From positions 1,054,001 through 1,118,000 of the forward strand of contig JAHEWK010000019.1 of NCBI GenBank assembly GCA_020740775.1: a stretch of DNA of 64,000 bases, written 5' to 3'. Positions 37,994 through 48,970 of this stretch are shown one piece after another. Each line of letters starts with the position of its first letter. The first letter of the stretch is position 1. A program made the position numbers and the translations under genes. Source of the DNA: Ilyonectria destructans. Its lineage: Eukaryota > Ascomycota > Sordariomycetes > Hypocreales > Nectriaceae. The notes beneath the pieces are model-generated. The model ran no database searches, was not told where the DNA came from, and was given only the letters and a program-made list of their open reading frames with translations.

Positions 37994-38730
37994 TGACTTC
38001 CTCACCTTGTAACTTACTGATGATGATGTTTTGGAGCTCGGCTCGCTGGATCCTATATAATTTAGGGGCCATTTGTGGAGGATGTAGGGTCCAAGTTTGC
38101 CACGTACCATGCGCGAACTGGTTCTGAGCCCCGCCAGAATTGGATAACGGCAAAACATAATTCCGGATGTCCCGAAAGTGAGTTTTGGAGGTACACGGTG
38201 CATATTCTTCCATATTAACACTATGTGGAGTCTGCTTACAATTTGAGAGGTATTGCAAAGGAGGAAGTTATTTATGCTCATAACTGTACTAGTATGAGAT
38301 TGAAAGTGGGGTTAATTTCTCAATTTACCGGAACTTTTGTCATTTGATTGTAGCATCGACGTTGAGCCTGGAACATTAGCCCTATAAGAAAACGAGGACG
38401 GGAAAAAAAATTCATTGAGGCACAGTGTGTATAATAGCGAATAATTGTTGCCCGGCTATGCTGCATTTTCTTGCACAAGAAGGATAGGGTCTGGGAGATA
38501 GGTGAATCTGGTGTGAAGAAGAAGCCAGCAAGTCGGCAAAAGGCCAATTTTGCAACTGAACGTCTATATTACTGTACAACAAATTAGAAGCTTAACTCTA
38601 TTTTCCTTAAAGGTTTTATAGTTTTGAATGTCCACATCTTGATTAAAAGAAGCTAGGGGGGGCTATTTAGCTTGATTCCGGTTATAAAGAGGGGATCCCA
38701 TGACTTGGCACAGAAGTAAATAACTATATC
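37994..38730. other. Intergenic, no gene recognised
   Basis: Minus-strand frames of 75-182 codons (37,710-38,258, 37,976-38,281, 38,320-38,547) overlap the preceding gene or lack any motif. Nothing supported. Confidence 0.5.
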
Positions 38731-39486
38731 ATGCAAGCTATAGAAAATAATAAAGTGTTTAAGTTGCATTATGATATCTACCCAAGAATCGCCGATTTTT
38801 TAGGACTTATAGATCGTATTTGTCTGGTAAGAGCGCTTGGGTCCGAAGGATCAACGATCCCGTTCAAATACAAAAAAGATTGCCCTGCCTGGGCTCTCAT
38901 CTTCAAAAAGGACGACTGGCTGGAAGCGGTCATGGAGTTACAGCCTGGACATCCGCTCGGAGATCCAGTACCACTATTACTAGGTTGGCGAGGAACAGAT
39001 TTAGCTATTCTTGTCAACGATTGGTCCGGCGACTGTCTCCCCCTGCGAAAACTCTTCTTTGACTGCCTACATGACCACGTATTTGACAAGTTCAATGGTA
39101 TCATCCGCTTTAAACATTGTAAAATCAAGCTCTATGTAAATGAGATTTTACATGGACAACAAGAGATATCAATTCAGAAGCCCGAGAAATTGATCGGGTT
39201 CAAAAGGAAGAAGGGTCTTTTCACATATGTCTCATACTACAATAAGGGCATTCAACAGGAAATAGGCCCTGATTGCATCGCTGGGATTCGCGAACGTGAG
39301 GGAACGAAGGAAATTGAGGAGCTATGTTCGGTCAAGTTGCAATTTAGGGGCGGTGAAACTTGTTATCGAGAGCTGCACAGTTCTAGCAGGAGGATGAAGG
39401 CTAATCGCTTGGTGACTATTGAGGAACGGGGAAATTCGTGGACAACTGGTTGGAGTGTAGATGAGCATCGGCGCAGAGAGGAATAA
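38731..39486 (+). CDS. Hypothetical protein, 251 residues
   Basis: An uninterrupted single-exon frame from ATG 38,731 to TAA 39,486. The first 35 residues ('LHYDIYPRIADFLGLIDRIC') look loosely like the start of an F-box-type helical region, but I cannot claim an F-box. The rest is a mix of aromatic and charged residues without membrane segments, signal peptide or zinc motif. A consensus AATAAA lies 77 bases after the stop (39,563-39,568), which supports a real plus-strand transcript. It sits between two convergent NLR genes next to another orphan gene. Function unknown. Confidence 0.6.
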   Translation: MQAIENNKVFKLHYDIYPRIADFLGLIDRICLVRALGSEGSTIPFKYKKDCPAWALIFKKDDWLEAVMELQPGHPLGDPVPLLLGWRGTDLAILVNDWSGDCLPLRKLFFDCLHDHVFDKFNGIIRFKHCKIKLYVNEILHGQQEISIQKPEKLIGFKRKKGLFTYVSYYNKGIQQEIGPDCIAGIREREGTKEIEELCSVKLQFRGGETCYRELHSSSRRMKANRLVTIEERGNSWTTGWSVDEHRRREE

Positions 39487-40048
39487 AGCCTCCCTCACTC
39501 TCTTGATAGTGATTAAACGCAGAAAGCAAAAGATAAATTGTAAGTCGAGAAATGATTGATTGAATAAAAAGAAGGAGAGTTGAGGAATTTTTTCCGACTC
39601 GCTTGTATTTCCGACTCGCTTATCATGTACGTTACATATCTTGTGTACACTCTTGTCATATTGAGCACGGACCAGGCTTACCTGTACTTTACGGTACATG
39701 CTAACAGCCAGATTTGGAATAAATTCACTGCACAGACCCTGCTGTCTGGTTTTTAGAGAGGTACTTCAAGGTATTCACCAAGTACGCACCGACGTTCACA
39801 AGCTACCGTAGAGGCTTGATAGTGTGTGAGGTTGACGTATGGTACAAAATCGTCCTCCCCCCACAAGACAATAACCCCCCCGGCCACCGCCCTCACAAAT
39901 GCTAAGGTTGGTTCGTTAGGACGAGGCGGTCAGGACTCGTAGAATGCTACTGCATCTAACTAAGTCAGCAGCACAGCTCATAGTAGAGCATAGAGAGCGA
40001 CAACCACAATGTAAGCCAGGACTCATGTATAACTGTATAGATTTCATT

Positions 40049-43000
40049 CTAACTCCTCCACTCTTCTACAGTAGATACAGCTGAGATAGTATATGGGTGC
40101 ATAGGACCAAGGACCTGTTGTTGAGCTTCGGCACAGGTCTCCATTAATGCCAAGGCGTCCTCATGTCGGCCTTGACTTTTCCAAGTGAAAGCGAGATTGG
40201 CCATGCTGGTCAGCGTATCCGGATGATCAGGTCCTAGTTTCGTCTTGCTTGTCTCCATCACTTGCACAAATAGCTTCTCTGCTTCCTCCCATCGGCCTTG
40301 CTTCCTGTATGTTGATGCAAGATTGGCTATGCTGCGCAGCGCATCCGGATGACCAGGTCCTTGTTTCGTCTTGCGAGTCTCCAATACTTGCACATCTAGC
40401 TTCTCTGCCTCCTCCCATCGGCCCTGCTTCCAAAGTATTAATGCAAGATTGTCCATGCTGTTCAGCGTATCCAGGTGATCAGGTCCTAGTTTCGTCTTAC
40501 TCGTCTCCAACACTTGCACCTCTAGCTTCTCTGCCTCCTCCCATCGGCCCTGGTCCAAAAGTGTTGATGCAAGATTGCCCATGCTGGTCAGCGTATCCGG
40601 ATGATCAGGTCCTAGTTTCGTCTTGCGAGTCTCCATCACTTGCAGCTCTAGCTTCTCTGCCTCCTCCCATAGGCCCTGCTTCCTGTATGTTGATGCAAGA
40701 TTGGCTATGCTGCTCAGCGTATCCGGATGATCAGGTCCTAGCTTCGTCTTGCGAGTCTCCAATACTTGCACAAATAGCTTCTCTGCTTCCTCCCATCGGC
40801 CTTGCTTCCTGTATGTTGATGCAAGATTGGCTATGCTGCTCAGCGTATCCGGATGATCAGGTCCTAGATTCGTCTTGCGAGTCTCCATCACTTCCACATC
40901 TAGCTTCTCTGCCTCCTCCCATCGGCCCTGGTTCCAAAGTGTTGATGCAAGATTGGCCATGCTGTTCAGCATATCCGGATGATCAGGTCCTAGTTTCGTC
41001 TTGCGAGTCTCCAACACTTGCACAAATAGCTTCTCTGCCTCCTCCCATCGGCCCTGGTTCCAAAGTGTTGATGCAAGATTGCCCATGCTGTTCAGCGTAT
41101 CCAGATGATCAGGTCCTAGCTTCGTCTTGTGAGTCTCCATCACATGCACCTCTAGCTTCTCTGCCTCCTCCCATCGGCCCTGCTTCCTGTATGTTGAAGC
41201 AAGACTGGCCATACTCCTCAGCGCTAAGGGATGGTCCTTTCCTAATAACTCTTCTCGTATCTTTGCTGCTTCTAGACTTAACCTTTCTGCATTACTCCAA
41301 TTGCCCTCAAAGTCAAAGTATCCAGCGACACAATGGAGAAGAGATGCCTTTGCTTCGGCTTCGTCTCTTGATTGTAACCCGCCTAATCGTAGCACAGAAT
41401 TTGCATGCGATAGATATGCGGCACATATTGTCCGGGTTTCGTATTCGCCGAGGGGATACATATATGATACCGTCATAAGTGCTTCCCCACCGAATCGGCC
41501 GATCGTGCCCCGGCTGGTGAGCCACTTACGCGTCACCAACTGCACAAGCCGATGCATGTCGAAGCTGCCGCTATTCTCCTCCGTCACGAACGAGAAAGCC
41601 TTCAGGATGCCTAACGCCTCTGTAAGCTCCATTTCGCTCCGTGGGCCCCCGTTCCGTTCATGCTCGCCATAATGCGATATAAACTTCGCCGGGATATCTT
41701 GACGATCGAAAATGCTCATGAAGGAGAGGAGCTTGCTAGCCAAGGCGTGCTGCTGCTCAATCTGCTGGAACGAAAGAATCCATGTTTGCGCCACTGCCTG
41801 CGGAGCTTCGGAGTCTCGCCCGACAGTCTCGAACTCCTTACTGAGCAGGTGCACGATGTCCTTGTCGCTATTGCTTAGCAGTTGGAGGTACTTTCCCACT
41901 GTTATGCTAGTCTCCTGAATGAACGCAGCGCCCTGAGCCAGTGCTAGCGGCAGATGCTCTAATTGAGACGATAGCATTAACAAGTCAGCAGAGGTCGTGC
42001 TGATGCCTTTGAGCCTCACACGAAGCAGCTGTTCCGACTCGTCCTCATTCATACGAAGCACTTCGATCGGCTGCTGTCCTTTTGTCAACCTAACTGCCAC
42101 CTGTTTGTTCCTCGTTGTGATAAGAATTGTCCCGTGAGCACATTCGGGCAGGTGTCGTGCAAGATTCCTCTCGTCTTTCGACTTGACGGAGCTTGTAGCA
42201 GTATCTGCTGGCTGGCCAAAGAAGAGCTGCGCGTCATCTGCGTTGTCGATGACCATGAGCCACTCTCCGTGGTCCTTCTTCTCTAGCCAACCTTTCACCA
42301 ATAGCAGCACATCAACCTTGGGTTCCGCGTAGCCAGGGATCCGGTATTCTTGTGCGATAGATGCAAACGCTTGGCGAAAGCGTGCAGCACTACTAGCATG
42401 AACCCAGAAAATGGATATTGCAGGGCATGCTTTTTGCAGCCAGAACACATATGCCAACGCAATTTGTGTTTTCCTATGACATGTCAGACTCTTAGTGTAG
42501 ACGAGACGGTTAGGTAACCTACCCAGTACCGCCTAAGCCGTGCAGTGATGCTCTTGCCTGAGAAGTGCCACTCGTTTGTCTTGCGTGTCCCAGCTGATCC
42601 TTTAACTCATTAAGGATTTTTGAGCGTCCTACAAAATCCGGATTACTTGTGTAGGGCACAAGATCTAGATCTTCATTAGTCCTAGTAATTATTCATTACT
42701 TGCATTTTCTACTCACACTTCGCAGTTAAAGTCCCTTGTTGATTTTGTCCATCCTGCCCAGCGGTTATTGAAGGCACCCAGTATCCCAAGAAAGCCTTGG
42801 TGCATGCTGCTGTCGTTGCTGCAGCATACCGCTGCCACACCTTGGTCTTGTGGCTGTCGGCATAATCGCAAGCGCCCTTGATCACTATACAAGGGAAGGT
42901 ATCCCACACCCCAGCGCCTTCCATCTCAAATCCAATAACACTCTCTTGTCGTGCGATATTATCACGCTCTTCTCCAGACTTCATCACTGTATCGCCGGAT

Positions 43001-43722
43001 GCGATTAAGCCGAAGTGGACCGATGGCTGCGGTATGCCTTCATCGAAGCGACGGCGCAAGACCAGTTCACCGCTACACCCGCACTCTTCGCAAGTCTTCC
43101 CATCGCCGATGTGGCGATACGTCGCGTTGAATAGCTTATCATGTGTGACCCCTGGGTACTCTGCTTCTAGCTCGGGCTTTTTTTGGAGTTCGTTAAGATG
43201 ACTGACCATCATACTTCTCAATATCTTTCGGCCGCGGATGCCCTCCAGCTTTGCCAATAGCGCGCGGATCTCTGCGTTGGGTCTCCCCAATGACTCCAGA
43301 AGCGTATTTTTGCGCATGAATCGTTCGGGAAGCTGTCGGCCGAGGTCGTATTGGATGATACCACTGCTTATGATGATGTCGCCAAGGACGATCTCAATAT
43401 TGCTGCTAGGCACAAAGGGTACCGCACCACAAATACCAAAGACAAGAGCTAGCTTGATATTGGGGAAGCTGGCACGGCAGTTGGCCGCGACGGCTGCAGA
43501 ACTGGCCTTCCCCATACCTGGCATGTAGGCGAGCACGACGTTGTGCCGACCGATGGAACCCGTAGAGTAAGCGTTGGGGTCGCCTGGCGCTTTGTCGTAG
43601 CGGGGACCATCATCGTCCCAATAATGGTCGAAGAGAGCCTCGACAGCATCTGCCTCAATGGTGAGGGCGCAGATAATGGCAATATCGAAGCCAAGTCGGG
43701 TGGCTGGGCGTATAGGCTCCAT
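40049..43722 (-). CDS. NLR-like receptor: PNP_UDP-NB-ARC-TPR, intact
   Basis: Three exons on the minus strand (43722-42717, 42670-42523, 42473-40049) give 3,579 nt, 1,192 residues. The introns are 46 bp (GTGAGT..AAG) and 49 bp (GTAGGT..TAG); the second splits the P-loop glycine codon. Residues about 12-330 are a nucleoside-phosphorylase fold ('DIAIICALTIEADAVEALFD', 'LVFGICGAVP', 'GDIIISSGIIQYDLG', 'IGFEMEGAGVWD', 'VIKGACDYADSH'). NB-ARC follows: 'GRSKILNELKDQL', Walker A 'GLGGTGKT' (380-387), Walker B 'WLMVIDNADD', 'GTILITTRN', 'LEHLPLALAQGAAFI', MHD-like 'FDMHRLVQ'. Residues 795-1172 are nine 42-residue TPRs. PNP_UDP is one of the common N-terminal domains of fungal NLRs and probably acts on nucleotide substrates when activated. 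The ATG at 43,722 follows an in-frame GTG at 43,743. No defect seen. Confidence 0.92.
40112..41245 (-). repeat. Nine 126-bp TPR-coding repeats, eight highly similar
   Basis: Units of 42 residues share 'LGPDHPDTL', 'NLASTYRKQGRWEEAEKL' and 'VQVLETRKTK'. Two alternating flavours of the inner helix (TLWNQ and TYRKQ) are shuffled along the array, as expected from unequal crossing-over or gene conversion. The ninth unit is diverged and closes the array. The antisense strand is open for 409 codons across the array only because the repeat length is a multiple of three. Confidence 0.95.
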
Positions 43723-44175
43723 GCCGTTTCTAAGGGCTGGCACCGTTCAGCAAGCACTATGTTTGGGATGTAGGGCAGGAAGAAAAGCTGAGCAAGAAGA
43801 GCCCAAGAGCGGGGTATTCTGCTATCCAGCCTCATGCGGCTGAAATTATTTCTTCGGGTATATTTAAATCCGAGCACATGGCAAATCAAATCTCAATTTT
43901 ACACTACGGTACCTAAAGGCATCTGCGTCTCAGAGAACCAAAGTGAATATTGTTTATGCCTGAGGCGTTTACGTCCTGTTATGGCTGGCAGCCCAGTGGA
44001 GCACATTGACACGCCACACACTGTGCTCAGCCACATTCTACCACGTTCAGTAAAATTATTGACATTTACGCACTGACGCTGAACCTGGACCCCTCTGTAG
44101 AAATAAGAACCTGAGAGATGAAAAGCTTTTGATTTTTCTCTATCTAATGATGAAGATGAAGGCGGCTTCCGGCGA
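43723..44175 (-). promoter_or_regulatory. Upstream region of the PNP-NB-ARC-TPR gene
   Basis: Gene-free interval upstream of ATG 43,722. An AT-rich TATTTAAAT element at 43,859-43,867 (about 140 bases upstream of the start, on the minus strand) could be a TATA-like element. This is a guess from position and composition only. Confidence 0.25.
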
Positions 44176-44850
44176 CCGTCAGGGCCCTCCGGGGTCAGAC
44201 GGAGGTCCGGTCTGAATGTCTAGAGTAATGTGGTTCGGATTTAGGCTGGTGAGTTTCTGTAAGCCCTCCAATATAGGGAGCGTTGTATCTAACGCTGTAT
44301 AACATTGAGATACTATATTTTGAAAGTAGTCTGCTGTTGTAGAGTAAATTTGTACTTGCTCTTCAAGGTTCTTCAACTTCTCTTGCAGCTGTTTGGCTTC
44401 TGTTTCTGCAAGCTTTCTCTGATGTAATTCCATTTCTAGCGACTTGTTTAAATTAAAAGCCTGCTGGGATAAACTGCAGTTGGTATCTTGAAGTTTTTCA
44501 ATCTCGGAGGTAAAGCTGAATTGCGGAGTTGATAACTATAGAGATATTCAGTTAATTGTAACTGTACAGTTAATATTTAACGGGTAGGTTTACTGAGATA
44601 TGGCTGCCTGGTATAAGATCCGATGCTTCAGCAGAAATAGCTTCAAATATAATGCCTACTTTCTTTGACAGCATTCGAAATATACTAATAGAATGTTCAC
44701 TTAGATTTTTCTCAAATATCTTAGAGAGTTTATATTCCTAGCCCGATAAGATTCTCCACAAGTATAAATCATTAGGTCGCGGATTCAGCCGAACATTAAA
44801 CAGCTTTACTGATATACCCAGCCTGTCATCTTCGCAAAATTAGCAGGATT
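44176..44850 (-). pseudogene. Coiled-coil protein remnant, unidentified
   Basis: The best part (44,433-44,179, extendable to about 44,530) reads as an amphipathic coiled coil: 'EIEKLQDTNCSLSQQAF', 'ETEAKQLQEKLKNLEEQVQI', ending 'GPPSDPGGP'. Just upstream the sequence 'TTAACTGAATATCTCTATAG' resembles an intron 3' end. Beyond it a frame reads 'NPRPNDLYLWRILSG', stop, 'EYKLSKIFEKNLSEH', then 'SKKVGIIFEAISAEASDLIP'. So this is probably the last two exons of a longer gene. Stops are RIP-like. Family not recognised. Confidence 0.4.
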
Positions 44851-45583
44851 TGAATCCTATTATGCACTTCCTACTTACTAATATATCGTGACAATTTCAT
44901 GCGGCACTTATCTCTTTCCCTCCGACGCTCTGCGTTGCTATACCGAGTAGAGGCTGATATAGTACTTAGATAACCGAAATAATAAAGTATATATTACAGT
45001 CCAGCTTACGTTCCTCAGTCGTATTTTAATATGCAGGTTCGTAAATATAGGACTGGATGTGGCTAATTCAGGGTGTAGCTGAAGCCATAACAATTCTTCT
45101 GAGCTGTGGCTATAACAAGCTTATCGTTGCCTCAGGCACCAAGCGTCTAGCGACAAGGCAGCAGCCCTGAGTTGTCGCAGGCGATTCTTGACCTTCCACC
45201 CCACCACAAACTGGCTGCTCCATGAGCCAGAAGAGGCTCGTCAACACAGCACCTAATGGCTCCTCGACTGTCTCCCGGAAAGCTTGAGCAGATCCTTGTC
45301 ATGCAATGTACTGTCCTAGTGTTTGGCGTCATGGATGAAGTGGATGATCGCTGACGCCGGAAGAGGACAGTGGGGCTCCGACCACTCTTCGGTCATCCAA
45401 TTCTTGCCAGTTGGCACCTGCGGATGTGGGCGCTCCTGTCTGAGCCTCGCTAGCTATGTACCAGGTGGCTCTTTGGTTCAGTTCTATTTACTAGTCCAAT
45501 TATGCTCCTTGGACCTAGCGCTTAGCCTAAGATACGGTCATACCATTACGGTAGAGACAATACGGTAAGAGCAGTACGTGCAA
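44851..45583. other. No gene recognised
   Basis: An 81-codon plus-strand frame (45,323-45,568) and a 61-codon minus frame have no motif. Mixed composition. Confidence 0.45.
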
Positions 45584-47060
45584 TCACTCACACAAACAGT
45601 TAAAGAATTCTGCCGGCAGAAAAAAGGTATAGCTTAATTGATGGACCCCTGTACATATATAACTGAATAAGTTACTCGTTGCTATATTACTGTACCTCCT
45701 ACCCCTGCTCTTCTTAGGATTTATATCGTTACGCCTACCCTTAATTGTCTTCCTGAAGGAGGTAGCTTTCTTCTTCTCCCACACCTCAATCAAATACATA
45801 CTTATCTTAGAATCTTCAATCCATAAGTCCTCCGTATGGGGACGTCCCTTCCAACTCACAAGATATTTAACTTTTCCATAGTGAGATCGTTTCTTAAGTA
45901 GCGTGATGCTAATATAAATTCCACCATGGCGTTCGTACGCAGCATCAAAATCATTAACTGTGTCAGCTGCAATGTCGTCCCTCGCAACCCATGAATTGTC
46001 GTGATCTGGATAGCCTGCCCACTTCACGAGATAATAACTTGTTCTACCCCACTGAGACTTAGCCAGCAGTACTTCAACCTTATATATGCTATCGTCGTTA
46101 GCTTTCAAACGAAGGGTGCCTATAGTCCGAGGAGAGGAAATAGCCGCCGGACTCGGTACTCTTTATTAAGTGGTGAGTTAAGGTGATGCTATCTTATTGC
46201 AAATCTTGGTGGATATTTGTTCTTTATAACTGGCGTAAATTGGTGTAGTTGCTGGCAGGATGGGTTTGACGTCGCTTGAGAGTTGACTAGTTTCTATAGA
46301 TAACTGTATCAGGTGACCCTGGGATTCTGCATTATTTGGCAGCATAATAGCAGCATATAAACCTTAATTCACTCTTGGCCGCTTGGAGCGTAGTTGTGAT
46401 TCATGATTATCTCCTGCTACACTCTGATTACTACCAGAGCTATACTCACCACCCCCCTCAGGCTTATTACAGCTAGTTGTGCCATTAATTTGGGTTTAGT
46501 CTTTAGATATCGCCTCGGATATTCCACCAATAGACCTTTTTCTTTTATATAGTGCCTCCAAAGGAAGTCCGTTGGCTGGCGCCGATACTTCAGAACCGTG
46601 AGAGTTCTGGTGACTGGCTCTAGGCTCTATTGATATTTTATCTGGCAACTGGCCTGCAAGTCGGGAAGACAAGCCGGCTAGTTCTATCTTCTCTTATTGG
46701 AACTCAGATCCTTCTGCCAATATATAGCCAATGGTCATCTTGTTTTCAAGAGGCTGAGTGTACAGAAGGCGCCCTATAGGAACGAGGCTATCATCCGCCC
46801 GAGTACCCCCTTTTGTAGCAGGATAGGTCCTTAAAAGAACCGGATCAATAAAGCTGGTAGCCGATGTGCTGGTAGTCTTTATGTCGGTATCTTAGTAAAC
46901 GATCAACGCCAAGCGGTTATCAATAACATTATCGTCGTCATCCTTCTCCTCGTTTTTATAGCCGAATTCCTCATTATTGTTGTTATTCTCATCATCCTCA
47001 TTATCATCATCGTCGCTATTCTCATCATCTGATATTTAGATTGAGCTCCCTACGCTAAGT
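45584..47060 (-). pseudogene. Lightly RIP-degraded double-chromodomain protein
   Basis: A single minus-strand frame can be followed from about 47,040 to 45,584 with a handful of TAA/TAG stops. The N-terminus is a strongly acidic Asp/Glu/Asn run (near 47,035-46,935). Then comes a Ser/Thr-rich linker including a basic 'KRKRSIGG' near 46,550. At 46,135-46,110 is 'SSPRTIGTLRLKANDDSIYK', followed by chromodomain 1 ('YYLVKWAGYPDHDNSWV') and chromodomain 2 ('VKYLVSWKGRPHTEDLW'). A basic tail closes it. Chromodomains bind methylated histone tails; double-chromodomain proteins of this kind are multicopy in some fungi. The last 174 codons are open, but stops just upstream (TAATAA near 46,165) disable the full protein. 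It is not obviously part of a retroelement: no integrase is adjacent. Confidence 0.7.
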
Positions 47061-48803
47061 TAGAAGACTTTTCTCAAACTTACTGAAATAGTGAATTTAT
47101 TACATACTCTTGGTTTCGCTAAATGCATATCTCTATTCCATATCGGGCTCTTTATGGCGCCTGGGGGCCCCACAACCAGTTAAATTTTTATCCTCGGGGG
47201 GATAAGTGGCATCTCTCCGGCCAACTACTTAACACTGACCGAGATCTATAGGATCCAGGGGCAAGAAGTAAAGTAGGAGCTTGAAGCTCGGAGGAAATTC
47301 GTCAGAGTCACTGCTGTCATCACAGCTATCGAGAGACACAGCACAGCTCATCTTTCGAACAACTACATACTTGGTACTCCTGTCTGAAGTATCTGGAAGG
47401 TTGGGAGCCCTGCATTAAGGTAGATTGAACATGGAATTGCGTATTTGAAAAATCTCTATATCGACGTCGATAGTTGCAGAATTAAAGGTAGGGTGAAAAT
47501 AATATTTGGCTTAGAATAATCCGTTGGAGATTTAAAAAGCCAACCCCTAGATTCTAATTTATAGAGAAATCACAGAAATACCTTCCGCTTCTAGTTCCAC
47601 ATCTAATTCCGCTATAAGTCCGTCCACTCCACTCTGACTCAGATGATGCCCGCAGAAAGCCAAGCTCAAAGGGATAGTGGTCCAACTAGAGCTCGTATTC
47701 GGGCCGTGGCATGCATCACACTCGGTCCTTTCTTATTAGTCCTATAGCAGATGTGCATGTGAGCCCGAAGCGAGGTTGTCTAGCCAAGGGCAAACGGCAG
47801 TTGTGAGGCGATTTAGTTCATTAATTGGGTTATTAATATCCGAGGTAGGCATAGCGCTGAGTAGTTCATATCCGAGATGGCGAATCTTCCTGAAAGCTAG
47901 GTAATTATTCCCTAATCCTGTGTTGGGAGAAGGGCTTGGTTGCTTGGAGTGATGTACTATCCACTGTTTACATCAGTGGGGCTGCGTAGGGCAACTGCGG
48001 TTGAGAAAGGTAGGGCTCTTCAGGTTTCAGAGGCCCCAGGCTCTAGAGGGGTTAGGGCAGCTAGGGGCGCTGTGGATCGTATCCGCCAAGGGTTGCAGAG
48101 GGCTCTTGGTGCTGAAGGCTCTAAAGATCTAGGTGCTGTAGGGCTCTGACAGGTAGGTCAGCTCCTTTGATGATAGGGTTCTATATTGCTCGGTAGAGGC
48201 GATGTAATTGGTTTATGTTGGCAGCGCAATTAGGGGGTGGGGTAGTAAGTGAGTAACTAAGTAATGTAGGTGACGTCTGGTGGAATTTGAGCGCCAACGC
48301 GCAATTTGATTGGTCGCATTTTTAAGTAGCATTGGTCCCTTACGCGAGACCTCTTGATTTTCACTGGCCCGCCATTTTCCAGCTGGGGTGCCCGCACTTG
48401 CGGTGCAGCGGATCGCGACCATGTACTGTAGTGTGATGTAACTGCCTTTATACAGATTCGGCAGCCTCATCAACTTCTTATTTCTGTGGCTGTGACTAGT
48501 AGCTCATTGACCGTGTCTGCATAGTCCTCTGTGCCGTTGGCTGCAGGGGTTCCCAGCCTGGCACTGGCCGATTCTGACTGCCCTGACTGCGATATACGCA
48601 CAGCGGCCCCTTTGCGAGACCTCATGCTACTGGCACTACTTCTTCTTTACCCAGTTGATTATTATGCTAATAGGTGTCAGCAACACTGGTCCAGAAGGCA
48701 ATATAAAAAGTTACCGCTAAAGCAGCGGCGAAATATATCTTAATAGAGTTAGAATTTAGTCTGTATGTAGGCAGCACTCCGATTAATCCCGTCCTCGCTA
48801 TGT
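47061..48803. other. No gene recognised
   Basis: Moderately AT-rich with GC patches. Short frames at 47,940-48,149 (+), 48,213-48,473 (-) and 48,531-48,743 (+) are low-complexity or motif-free and are not supported as genes. Confidence 0.45.
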
Positions 48804-48970
48804 GGCTCGCTCAGGCTCGCTCAGGGGGTGCTTAGGGGATGCTCAGAAGAGCTCAGGGGATGCTCAGGAGAGCTCAGGGGATGCTCAGACTTGCTCAGGG
48901 GATGCTCAGGCTTGCTCAGGGGATGCTCAGGGGATGCTCAGGGGATGCTCAGGGGATGCTCAGGAGGTCT
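48804..48970 (+). repeat. Minisatellite, 12-bp core GATGCTCAGGGG
   Basis: About a dozen near-identical units of GCTCAGGGGAT with variants (GCTCAGAAGA, GCTCAGGAGA, GCTCAGACTT) in head-to-tail array. All three forward frames are open across it, which produces a 100-codon apparent frame (48,802-49,104) that is not otherwise gene-like. Confidence 0.9.

Noticed and set aside
37710..38258. 182-codon minus-strand frame
   Set aside because: Mostly antisense to the C-terminal coding part of the frameshifted gene at 37,075-37,993; no motif of its own.
40249..41478. 409-codon plus-strand open frame
   Set aside because: Antisense to the TPR array of the PNP NLR. It stays open because the 126-bp repeat is a multiple of three and carries no antisense stop; composition is Ser/Leu/Pro/Cys-rich and motif-free.
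43723..43743. GTG at 43,743 as start of the PNP NLR
   Set aside because: Not an ATG; the in-frame ATG at 43,722 precedes the conserved domain.
41301..43889. Other antisense frames (for example 43,238-43,528 and 43,543-43,773)
   Set aside because: Overlap the exons of the PNP NLR on the opposite strand; no domain or start context.
48804..48970. Short regular repeats as a CRISPR array
   Set aside because: 12-bp units without spacers in a eukaryotic sequence.
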